Below, piece by piece: positions 45,728 to 53,734 of a DNA stretch of 64,000 nucleotides; the stretch's first letter is position 1, and each line of letters opens with the position of its first letter. The DNA lies in assembly GCA_905221605.1 (NCBI GenBank), contig CAJNDS010002068.1:804984-868983 (forward strand), read 5' to 3'. A program made the translations under genes and the position numbers. This DNA comes from Symbiodinium natans. Taxonomy: Eukaryota; Sar; Dinophyceae; Suessiales; Symbiodiniaceae. The notes beneath the pieces were generated by a model that was given only the letters and a program-made list of their open reading frames with translations, was not told the origin of the DNA and made no database searches.

Positions 45728-48700
45728 GGCACACGCCCCGCCCCCTCTGAACGGGCCCTCGGAGCGTTCCAGACCACTCGGTCTCCTGGCTTAAGGTCCA
45801 CAGTGCGCCTATGGCGATTTGCAAGTTTCGCCCGCGCTTCTGAAGACCGCGTCCAGTGCTCTCGGACCGCAGCAGCTAGTTCCGAGAACTGCTTAAACTG
45901 GCTCCGAGCCCAATCAGAGATGGGTTCAAACTGCAAGGCGTCTCGCAGGACGTCCTTTTCAAGTGGTAGAGCGAGCGACCAGCTCCGCTCTAGGTCCCTC
46001 GGGGTATACCCGTGGGGTCCCGGAGTGTTATCTATGACGTACTCCGCCACCACGAGCCAATCCGACCAAGCTTCGGAAAGGGAGGCGCCGACTTGCCTGA
46101 CGACCGCCCCCAGCACCTTTTGAACTTCTTGGTGGACTCGCTCGTTTGCGCCCAACTCACAAGGCCTCAAGGGCGCGCTGAACCGCCACTCGGTCCCAAG
46201 CATAGCGCTGAGTTCTGCCATGAGCGCATTCTTGAACTCTGGCCCTCTATCCGACCTGATGAGGCTCGGGATCGTCCTGCTGCGAAGCACACAGCGCACG
46301 AACGCCCTCCTGACTTCAGCATGAGTCAGAGACCTCATCGGCTCGAGGAGGACAGCATGACTGAGGCAATCGAAGTACGTAAGCGAGTACCTATGCCCCT
46401 CCCTGTCCTCTCGGTTCGGACCTTCACAGTCCACGCTGACTTCCTGCCAGCATGTCTCGGCGCCACATTTGACCGCACGAGCTTCAACCTTCGTCGGTCG
46501 AGAGCGGCCTTTAATGCAAGCGAGACATTTGGCGACCCAGGTCCGCACATCTTTCTCTAAGTCGGGCCACCAGACTGCCCTCTCTAGCAGCTTGACGGTA
46601 ACCTCAGCAGACCTATGGGCCCCAAGGACTCCACAGTGGACTGAATTGTAGCAAGCGCGGCGCCAGGTCACCCCATTCGCGCCCGCAGCCCCGTTGGGAA
46701 CCACTGGGACAACGACGGTTTGACCCGTCCTGAGGGTCACCTCGCGCTCAAGCAACCCGTCTCCGGATATCTCCATTGGCGGCTCTGGCTTGCGAATCGA
46801 GCCCGCCAATGAGGGATCGCGCCGCTGACCCTCGTACCACGCCGTACGAAGGGATCCCGTGACTCGGAACTCCGAAATGTTCGCCGCGTCCCTTGCCTCG
46901 ACCGCAAGATGCTCACGACGATTTTCGTCCTCCTCCGCGATCAGGCTCAAAGACGGAACACCGCCCTTTAACTCGACCTTGACCTTGGTTGAGGAATGGT
47001 CCCAGATGCACAGGATTGGGCTATGGCTAACGAGCTCTAGAACCACTGCAGGGCCCTTGTGCTCTTCACCCATAAACGCCAAAACTCTACCCTTCAGCTT
47101 GCACTCATTGGCGTTCTTCCCGCGACTGATAGCGCCCGCGGTCCAATGCCCTTCTACGCCCTCGTTGGACGAAGAGAATTGAGCAAGGACCCTTGACGCC
47201 TGCAGGGTAGACCTGCGGGGATCCGAAGCTGCTTCTCCGGTTGCCCGCCAGCCAATGACCTGAGTAACCCTACCCACCAGGGCTATCAGCTTGCCGAAGG
47301 AGGGGTCTAAGGCAACCTCTTTACCATTAGACCTCCAGAGCACTTCACACTGCTCATTCACGACATGTCTGTGGCCGTGCCAGTTCACCACTGACGACCA
47401 ATGCACGACGATGTCGCCCTGAACCACATTCAGGGGCGAGCAGTTGTGCCCCGCCACCACAGCACCATCTTCTCTAACCACCCATGTGGTCCAGTAAGGC
47501 TTCACATCGCCCCACTTGGAAAGATCCTTGTGCTGGGAGCCGAGGCTGAGCTTCATGGAATGGCTCTTCTTCCATATCTTCCCACTCAGCATGCCATATG
47601 CAGTGGGAACTGGAGCATCTTTGGGCGTAGTCCTAAACCCTACCGCCCATTGCTGGATGGTTGAGGACCTAACCCTAACCAAACCTCCTGTCCTATCCAA
47701 AGTTGCAAGGACGGAGTTGACCTCTAGGCCCACCTCATGGGCCTCAAGGTCGCCCTCAAGCGGAGGTTCGGGCTCCTCCCGCTCGGCTATCTCTACCGAG
47801 ATATCGACTGCCTCTTTCTCGATGCAGGCGGGGCAGCGAGAAAACAGGTAGGTCCGCTTGCCGCAGATGCACAGACCCTCATGGTCCCAGAGGGGTCGTG
47901 ACGGTTCGTCCAGCATCCCTCTAATGCTGGCATCATCAATGGAACGAACCGCGTCCAGCCTCAAGGACCGCAGAACCTCCGCCCCCAATGCCTGCTTCCC
48001 TACGATCCCAAAACCTCGCAGGGGAGGCTCCGGAAAATCCTTCTTGAGTTCCGGACAAGCCTCGGCCACTTCCAAGTGGCCTTGCTGCGTGCGCCAAAGG
48101 CGTGGCCGCACCGCCCAGATAGCCTTGATGCCTGCCCAAGCCTCTCCTACAGCCCTGGCTTCCTTGCGCTGCAGGTTCCTTGCTTGGAGCGTGAGCTCAA
48201 CAACCAAAGGCCACCTAAGGACGGCTGTGACAAGCCCGCCTTGCCCTAGTCCTACGAGGAACTGCGGACGAAACCCCGAAGCTTCCCTAAGAACCTTGGC
48301 ACACGAAGTAAGCAAGTCGACCCTGATCCGCTTGATCTTCTTGGTCCCTGCGAGCCTGCCGGCCCCGCAATCAAAATGCGAGGCAAGCCCGTCGGTATCC
48401 TCAAACGGACCCCAACAACCCCTGACAGCCACAGAAACTCCAGGGAGGCTCGCTTGAAAAACGCGCCTGATTTCAGTCAGCTCTGCGTCCTGCTCTTTCC
48501 AACGCGCGTAGTCAAAGACAACCATGACGCGCACCGGAAGGGCTGCGACGACGCACATCGGCACAGCCGCGGCCTGGACACGGCCCGCAGGCTCTGGGAC
48601 GGCGTCGTTGCCGACCGCCCAGGGCACGGGTCCGTCACCCTCAGTACCCTCTCCGAGGTACTGGTCCAGGTCGAAACCTCGGAGTTGGCCCGAAAGGCCC

Positions 48701-51700
48701 TCGAGATCTTTCGTCCTCGCCGCAAGGAGCGCATCCCGATCTTTGGGATTGCGGCTAAAACTGTCACCCAGCGTCGCTGAGCGACCGCTAAGGCTCCTTA
48801 TTTCGGACCCATCCATAAGGATTTCCGCAACCCACCGGACGAGTTTCGGATCCATTCCGATGTCCGACGTTTGCGCTCGGGTAAGGTTGGCATGATCTGT
48901 CCAACACAGAGTCCGAATAGAGCCAAACATGCGGCGTGTCGCCCGCTTTACCTCGAGCTGGGCAAACGCCTCCTGTATCAAGGGTGGCCAGTTTTGCTGC
49001 GCGGGGGTCAAGCTCTTTGAGTGCGTCATAAGCACTTTGAGCTGACTCAAGTCACGCGTCATCTGCACGACGCTGCCCCCTACCGCGATGCCCGACGCAT
49101 CCGCGATCTGCTCAAGGGGACACGGCCCATCCGCAGCAGAGGCCTCATCGAAGGTAGCCAAATTGATGCGGTTCTGCATCATGCGCTTAATCGCTTTAAA
49201 GGCTTTGCAACCCTCGGTGGCGGCTGAGCCCAGCCCGCCTTCAGGAAAGACGGCGCCTGGCTTCTGCCACTGCCCTAAAATCTTGGCTGCGTGCCCATAC
49301 TCAACAGGCAGGTAGCCGCGCAACCAATTTGCGCAACCCAAAAATTGCTGAATGTGAAGCTTCTCCCAGAGCGGGGGAAAGTCAATCACCGCCTGACAAC
49401 GCTCTTCGTCAGGCGAACTCCCGTCCCGCCCAATGTTGTGTCCTAGGAGCTTACCTTTGGAGACACAAACTTCGGCCTTACTGATCCCAAACGAGAACCC
49501 AAACAAGATTGACTTATCTAGGAAACCCTCTAAGGAAACGAGGTGGTCGAGGAGGTGCGGGCACGCCTTAGGGTGCCGGGCGCGCATATCTGCCGCGAGC
49601 TGCTCATAATAATAGTCCGTTGGAGGCTCCTCGATCATCTTATCGATGTCCCAGCTCTCCACGATATGATAGCTCGGGCAGCGCGCCGTGTCGACCGCGT
49701 CTGCTGGGCGCACAGCATCACTTGCGCCTCTTTCAGCCGTGGCCGATCCCTCACGCCAGCCAGCCCAGCGTGGCCCCTTGCGCGTCCTAAAGACCGCGAG
49801 GCGTTCGGTGACGGGAACCTCATCGCTGCACGCAACGCTTTCCGCCACACGCAAATCCCTCGTGTCCCAAAGACGCCACGCCTCACCTGCGCGCTGAAGC
49901 AAGCACGTTTCGTAAGGCGCCTTCTCGACTGCCACGGTCCCAAGGTCCTTCTGCGCAGGGCGCCTACCCCACACAGACGCGTGACCACCTGGCGCCTCCC
50001 ACCAGCTGTCGACGCTTGGGAGGTGGTCCAAGCAAGTAAGCACTCCAGGCTCCTCAACAGGGCGCCCAACCGGGCCGCTCCCGCCCCACACCGAAGCGAG
50101 AACAGTCACCGCAGCAAGGACCGATAGCACACCGATCCTGGCGCCGGTACGCAGCCGCCCAAATGACCGCGCACACGAGGAACAACCTTGGAAGCTTCTT
50201 GCCGCGGCCCTGGACGCGGACCCGCAAGCAAAGCACGGGTCATGGTCAACCGAAGCAACGGCGACCCCGCAATCCGCACATGCCTGCGGAGACGGCTCTG
50301 ACTCGAACACCGTCTCAATCGCGCCACAACCACAAGCCGCAGTGCTGACGAGGCCGGAACGCACTTCCGCAACAACCTCGCCTGGCTGGAGAGAGTGATC
50401 ACACTCTTGGGCTGCAAGCAAAACAAACCCTTTACCCTCTCCTGTGGGCCAGAGACCTGGCACAGCCTCAACCCCACACTCAACCGGAAGCACAACCTCG
50501 GACAGGGATCCCTCTGCGGAGACTCCTGACTCCCGCACGACTGGCACCAGCACCCCATCACCTGGCGAGAGCTCGAGCGGCTCTTCCCCGTCGTAGCGGA
50601 GAAGCTCACGACTTCCGCCCCCAGGCTCGGTGCATGACGCGTCGTCCAGGCTTGACAACCGCGCTTCAAAGGCATAGGCCCTGTCCTTCCGAGTCCTACT
50701 ATGATCCTCACATCTGGGCATCCTGATTCCCAGCGTGTCGAGGACATGAAAGTCGGGACCCGGCCTGAATCCCAAGCCCATCCTTCCGGCGCAGTCCAGC
50801 GCTCTGCCGCCAAGGATAAGTCCGTGCCAATCGGACGTGCCCCTGGCTGCGATTTTACATCGCACAAAAATCTCGGTGTTGGGGCGACAATCGTCCGCCG
50901 TCTTACCTTCCAGCAGCGTGACGCGCAAGACTGCTGCCCCCTTCAACGGAACTGGGGCTCCCGATGCAATTCCATGCACATATTCGGGGTGGACCCACTT
51001 CTCAAGTCTCACGACCGGAAAGCCAGGATCCTCAGTGCCGATCCCAAGCTCTGCAGCCCGGTTCATCATGCCTACCACGAGTTCCTCAGTCACGTGGTTT
51101 GCGCCGGCGCAACCGTCAAGCGTGCACTCGACTTTGCGGTCGAGGACCTGGACCACCGTTCTGTACTGGTAGCCTCCTGGCTCGTTGTCCGCCAGGTTCC
51201 TCCAGTCCTTCGGTAGATCGTCCAAGGTGGCGAACTTGTCCCGCCCGCCCTTGCTTGACGGAAGCGCGTGCTGCTGCACCGCGGCGTGTCCTGCGGCTCC
51301 TAAGACGCCTGCCTGGACGCCTGAGCTGCCTATCTGGACACTGAACGCGGCGAAGGGGTTAGACATGGAAGCACCGGAGGGCGGGGCCCAGTTGGCAGGC
51401 AAGGCCGGCGTCCCTCCTGATGTCGTCAGGTTGTGGACCATGTCGCAGCTGGCTCCTTTCTTGCACGACCCATTCTTGGAGAAAAAGGGGCAAACAGTGC
51501 CTGGTGGCTTTGCCGCGCCTTTGGCCGCAGCCTTAGGCTTTGCGTTGGCCTTTGCTTTGCCACCTCCCTTCCCTTTGCCTTTACCTTTCGCAGTGGCAAA
51601 GGTTTGGTCACCCTTCTTGGCCGCGAGAGCTTTTCTGCGAAGCTCCTTGTCGTGGCTGTACGGGCAGGCATCCCCTTTCGGGCAATTCCCATGATCGCGA

Positions 51701-52137
51701 AAGTGGAAGCAGATCTTCTTGTCCGCTCCTTTGCCAGCTCCCTTCGACGTAGCAGCATACGTCTGGTCCGCGCCAGCTTTGGCCGCGGCAGCTGCTCCTT
51801 TCGCAGCAGCCTTCGCAGCGGCCTTGAGACTCTTAATCTCCTTCTGAGCCTCAGCCAGCGCGACCGCCGGGTCCGCGCTCTGCGAACCGGTGGCCGTGTA
51901 CACAGAGTGGGAAACAGCCCTGTGCGCTACTTCTCTCTGCTCGTACTCCAGAACGACTTTGTGGCTCTCCTCCCAAGTCTGCGGTCCTCGCAACCCGCCA
52001 TCCTTGGGGTCGCCAGGCCACAACCTTTTGTCGTTCCGGATCTCCTTTTGGAAATAAGCGCGCAGACGTCCTCGAACTCCTCGTAGAACAGGACAACGTC
52101 TCGCGCGTCCGACTTGTCGTCGGTCAGCGTCGGCCAC
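45490..52137 (-). CDS. Pol polyprotein: CCCH fingers, protease, RT thumb, RNase H, integrase
   Basis: 2,215 open codons, -1 relative to the Gag frame. Domains by residue from 52137: end of Gag (30-75); two CCCH fingers, C-x8-C-x5-C-x3-H at 143-162 and 216-235; retropepsin-like region with DGCAG at 341 and an ILGGRALD flap-like motif at 441; Cys-rich patch 602-655; hydrophobic helix 667-684; RT thumb/connection 842-960 (KLLGHNIG, FLGCANWLRGY); RNase H with D1013, E1056, D1081, D1125 in the Ty3 arrangement; about 685 unassigned residues including a C-x-C-x9-C-x2-C ribbon at 1423; integrase with H1834, H1841, C1871, C1874, D1903, D1963, E1999 (DD35E) and a GPW...TL GPY/F-like tail at 2144. No RT fingers/palm or YVDD lies between protease and thumb. 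The upstream limit is a GTG-type boundary of the open frame, so translation presumably enters from Gag. Confidence 0.9.
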   Translation of the reverse strand: MADADRRQVGRARRCPVLRGVRGRLRAYFQKEIRNDKRLWPGDPKDGGLRGPQTWEESHKVVLEYEQREVAHRAVSHSVYTATGSQSADPAVALAEAQKEIKSLKAAAKAAAKGAAAAAKAGADQTYAATSKGAGKGADKKICFHFRDHGNCPKGDACPYSHDKELRRKALAAKKGDQTFATAKGKGKGKGGGKAKANAKPKAAAKGAAKPPGTVCPFFSKNGSCKKGASCDMVHNLTTSGGTPALPANWAPPSGASMSNPFAAFSVQIGSSGVQAGVLGAAGHAAVQQHALPSSKGGRDKFATLDDLPKDWRNLADNEPGGYQYRTVVQVLDRKVECTLDGCAGANHVTEELVVGMMNRAAELGIGTEDPGFPVVRLEKWVHPEYVHGIASGAPVPLKGAAVLRVTLLEGKTADDCRPNTEIFVRCKIAARGTSDWHGLILGGRALDCAGRMGLGFRPGPDFHVLDTLGIRMPRCEDHSRTRKDRAYAFEARLSSLDDASCTEPGGGSRELLRYDGEEPLELSPGDGVLVPVVRESGVSAEGSLSEVVLPVECGVEAVPGLWPTGEGKGFVLLAAQECDHSLQPGEVVAEVRSGLVSTAACGCGAIETVFESEPSPQACADCGVAVASVDHDPCFACGSASRAAARSFQGCSSCARSFGRLRTGARIGVLSVLAAVTVLASVWGGSGPVGRPVEEPGVLTCLDHLPSVDSWWEAPGGHASVWGRRPAQKDLGTVAVEKAPYETCLLQRAGEAWRLWDTRDLRVAESVACSDEVPVTERLAVFRTRKGPRWAGWREGSATAERGASDAVRPADAVDTARCPSYHIVESWDIDKMIEEPPTDYYYEQLAADMRARHPKACPHLLDHLVSLEGFLDKSILFGFSFGISKAEVCVSKGKLLGHNIGRDGSSPDEERCQAVIDFPPLWEKLHIQQFLGCANWLRGYLPVEYGHAAKILGQWQKPGAVFPEGGLGSAATEGCKAFKAIKRMMQNRINLATFDEASAADGPCPLEQIADASGIAVGGSVVQMTRDLSQLKVLMTHSKSLTPAQQNWPPLIQEAFAQLEVKRATRRMFGSIRTLCWTDHANLTRAQTSDIGMDPKLVRWVAEILMDGSEIRSLSGRSATLGDSFSRNPKDRDALLAARTKDLEGLSGQLRGFDLDQYLGEGTEGDGPVPWAVGNDAVPEPAGRVQAAAVPMCVVAALPVRVMVVFDYARWKEQDAELTEIRRVFQASLPGVSVAVRGCWGPFEDTDGLASHFDCGAGRLAGTKKIKRIRVDLLTSCAKVLREASGFRPQFLVGLGQGGLVTAVLRWPLVVELTLQARNLQRKEARAVGEAWAGIKAIWAVRPRLWRTQQGHLEVAEACPELKKDFPEPPLRGFGIVGKQALGAEVLRSLRLDAVRSIDDASIRGMLDEPSRPLWDHEGLCICGKRTYLFSRCPACIEKEAVDISVEIAEREEPEPPLEGDLEAHEVGLEVNSVLATLDRTGGLVRVRSSTIQQWAVGFRTTPKDAPVPTAYGMLSGKIWKKSHSMKLSLGSQHKDLSKWGDVKPYWTTWVVREDGAVVAGHNCSPLNVVQGDIVVHWSSVVNWHGHRHVVNEQCEVLWRSNGKEVALDPSFGKLIALVGRVTQVIGWRATGEAASDPRRSTLQASRVLAQFSSSNEGVEGHWTAGAISRGKNANECKLKGRVLAFMGEEHKGPAVVLELVSHSPILCIWDHSSTKVKVELKGGVPSLSLIAEEDENRREHLAVEARDAANISEFRVTGSLRTAWYEGQRRDPSLAGSIRKPEPPMEISGDGLLEREVTLRTGQTVVVPVVPNGAAGANGVTWRRACYNSVHCGVLGAHRSAEVTVKLLERAVWWPDLEKDVRTWVAKCLACIKGRSRPTKVEARAVKCGAETCWQEVSVDCEGPNREDREGHRYSLTYFDCLSHAVLLEPMRSLTHAEVRRAFVRCVLRSRTIPSLIRSDRGPEFKNALMAELSAMLGTEWRFSAPLRPCELGANERVHQEVQKVLGAVVRQVGASLSEAWSDWLVVAEYVIDNTPGPHGYTPRDLERSWSLALPLEKDVLRDALQFEPISDWARSQFKQFSELAAAVREHWTRSSEARAKLANRHRRTVDLKPGDRVVWNAPRARSEGAGRVPWKPGLTGPWRVLEVKGHRLTLEPVSMESGGTSSARRGPMEAHAEDCILFLRMQMARNPASRSSLRTMEPAGTARLAPA

Positions 52138-52982
52138 GTGAGGTCAGTTTTGACCGTAGTTATGGAGCTTTGCCCGCCCCTCTGCGCTAACGCTTCTTTC
52201 AGCGCCTCAGTTTGGGCGGCGAGTGCGGCGGCGAGATCGCCCGCCGGGTGTTGGGACCCGGTCTGCGAACCTCCGCCGTCTGAACCTCGCTTCAGGGCTT
52301 CTATCTCCATCTCTAGCGCAGCAAGCTTCGCGCGCAAAGGGGAATCGCCGTCCGTCGCGCCCAGGACACGGGCCGCGGAAGGACCACCTGCAACCTCAGC
52401 AGTGTGCAAACCTCCACGGTCCAATCCTACCCCCAACCCACTTGCAGTCGCAGGCTGTGGGAGCCCTGGGGAACGCGGCCCCACGGCTTCAACTGGCACA
52501 TCGGACGGGGAGCTCCAAACCTTCTCTTGGCTCGAGCTTTCTTTTCCCCCTAACGCGAGGATAAGCTCCCCGATGCATTGGATTTCGCGCTGAATCTCCT
52601 CTGCGTCTTCGGGGTCCTCGCCACCGCGCAAAGCCGCGACCGAGAACCTGGTCCGCAGCCGACGGACCATCTTCGTAGGATGCCAGTCCCCGCCTATCTT
52701 GGAGAACTCATCCGCAAGGAGGGTGGCTTTGGTGCTTAAGGCGTCAAGGTCACGGGAGCTCACCGTGACTCCATGCGCTTTCAGCGCGAGGACAATCCGC
52801 GAAACGCGCGTCAAGTAGTCCGCGACCGGTTCTTGGTCTGGACGGAAAATCGCGCGCAGCTCCGCCTGCAAGCCCTCTGCGGTGCCTGGCACTGAACCTG
52901 CTGTCGACGGCGGACCGGACGGTCCCGCCGGGCGGGACCCTGGTGCCGTAGCAGGGACATAGGCAGCACCGGTAGGGACCAT
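51927..52982 (-). CDS. Gag-like protein (N-terminal part)
   Basis: Open frame of about 360 codons. The first in-frame ATG is at 52982, and the frame is open upstream to about 53136 without an ATG, including an acidic E-rich stretch. The protein has a Pro/Ala-rich start, a helical region with DYLTRVSRIVLALK, and a short coiled-coil-like helix (LRAKLAALEMEIEALK) before the motif FYEEFEDVC near 52070. After that motif the frame turns into unstructured Arg/Lys/Gly-rich sequence and stops. The next frame, -1 to it, carries QKEIRNDKRLWPGDPKDG, which reads as the continuation of a Gag protein. I recall similar dinoflagellate Gag proteins having a longer segment between these blocks, so an internal deletion in this copy is possible. 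Function as structural Gag is inferred from position and from the zinc fingers that follow. Confidence 0.65.
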   Translation of the reverse strand: MVPTGAAYVPATAPGSRPAGPSGPPSTAGSVPGTAEGLQAELRAIFRPDQEPVADYLTRVSRIVLALKAHGVTVSSRDLDALSTKATLLADEFSKIGGDWHPTKMVRRLRTRFSVAALRGGEDPEDAEEIQREIQCIGELILALGGKESSSQEKVWSSPSDVPVEAVGPRSPGLPQPATASGLGVGLDRGGLHTAEVAGGPSAARVLGATDGDSPLRAKLAALEMEIEALKRGSDGGGSQTGSQHPAGDLAAALAAQTEALKEALAQRGGQSSITTVKTDLTWPTLTDDKSDARDVVLFYEEFEDVCALISKRRSGTTKGCGLATPRMAGCEDRRLGRRATKSFWSTSREK

Positions 52983-53250
52983 GGCCAGCTCCCTAGCCGC
53001 GGCGCTGACGTCCACCCGCGGCGGACTGTCGCCTCCAGCGCCCGAGGCCTCAGGGACTAGCTCGGAGTCCTCTTCTTCTTCCTCTTCATCCTCGTGGACG
53101 GCTGCCAGTCTCCCTACGCCACTTAAGCCAAGCGACGTAGCTCATCCGCTCGGGATAGGGAACGTCTCCACCCTCGATAGCTTCGAGGAGGGTGACGCCC
53201 TCAGCCTGACCTGCAACCTCTGCGGACATTGCCGCAACACAAGGCGAAAA

Positions 53251-53334
53251 GCCGCGCCTTGGTTAGCAGGCCGCAGGCGTGGCACGCGAAGCGCCGCGCC
53301 TTGGTTAACAGGCCGCAAGCGTGGCACACAGTCC
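53251..53334. repeat. 42-bp tandem duplication in the retroelement leader
   Basis: Two imperfect copies (starting 53251 and 53293) of a GC-rich unit containing CGCCTTGGTTA, lying between the primer-binding region and the Gag-like frame. No coding role is seen. Confidence 0.75.
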
Positions 53335-53415
53335 ACGCGTCCAGGTCACGGACCGCGACAGACAAGCAAAGCAATGCTTGCCCACTCGGGCCGTAGGCAC
53401 AAGAGCTGTACGTTT

Positions 53416-53433
53416 CCCAGAACAGCCCCCAAT
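53416..53433 (-). other. candidate primer-binding site
   Basis: The sense strand directly inside the 5' LTR reads ATTGGGGGCTGTTCTGGG. TGG starting two bases from the LTR end is the expected complement of a tRNA 3' CCA, so a tRNA ending in GCCC-CCA could prime here. The tRNA was not identified, so the exact extent is inferred. Confidence 0.4.
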
Positions 53434-53730
53434 TGTGAAGTCGACCAGCACTGGACTTGCACTAAGCCAATGCAATCACAGCCCGGTCACGCTGTTTTAC
53501 GACTTCGTGAGTCCAAGCACTTGTGCAGCTACGCCTGAGTGCGTCCGGTCGGACCGCACAGCAACCTAGGAGCTACTGTACGACTCTACCGTGCTCAAAG
53601 GCACAAGCTCGGTACTTGAGCCAAAACATTGGCATTGTTACGAATTGCAAAACTACACATGCAAGGGAAAACAACTACAAGCTGCACTAGCACTAAGCAA
53701 GCACTCCATGCATGCTTTGACCTGCTCACA
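53434..53730 (-). repeat. 5' LTR of the retrotransposon
   Basis: 297 bp, upstream copy in the sense (minus) direction. It matches 36921-37217 with no difference found by eye. The sense strand starts TGTGAGCAGG and ends CTTCACA, giving the usual TG...CA termini. It contains a spliced-leader-like stretch at 53615-53633. Confidence 0.96.
53615..53633 (-). promoter_or_regulatory. dinoflagellate spliced-leader-like segment in 5' LTR
   Basis: Same segment as at 37102-37120. It sits at LTR positions 98-116 in the sense direction, a plausible place for a transcript start or R region. Confidence 0.65.
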
Positions 53731-53734
53731 AATA
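53731..53734. repeat. target-site duplication, right copy (AATA)
   Basis: AATA immediately outside the right LTR, partner of 36917-36920. Confidence 0.65.

Larger units (their letters stand above)
36921..53730 (-). mobile_element. Ty3/gypsy-like LTR retrotransposon with permuted reverse transcriptase and cargo genes
   Basis: A complete 16.8-kb LTR element read on the minus strand. Two 297-bp direct repeats beginning TG and ending CA bound it, and both are flanked by AATA. Sense order is: 5' LTR, leader, Gag-like frame, CCCH fingers, retropepsin-like region, RT thumb half, RNase H, zinc-binding DD35E integrase, methyltransferase-like fold, RT fingers/palm half with YVDD, Tpt1-like protein, C2H2/RanBP2 zinc-finger protein, SWIM/PLD membrane protein, 3' LTR. 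The RT sequence type, the integrase GPY/F-like tail and the RNase H-before-integrase order indicate Ty3/gypsy, but the RT is split (see findings). The open frames together cover nearly the whole interior. GC content is clearly higher than in the flanks. The two LTRs look identical by eye, so I infer a recent insertion. Permutation aside, the assignment to LTR retrotransposons is secure. Confidence 0.93.

Noticed and set aside
47900-48500. Alpha/beta-hydrolase elbow in VGLGQGGLVTA
   Set aside because: The nucleophile position is Gly and no acid/His pair could be placed. Too weak to call a hydrolase.
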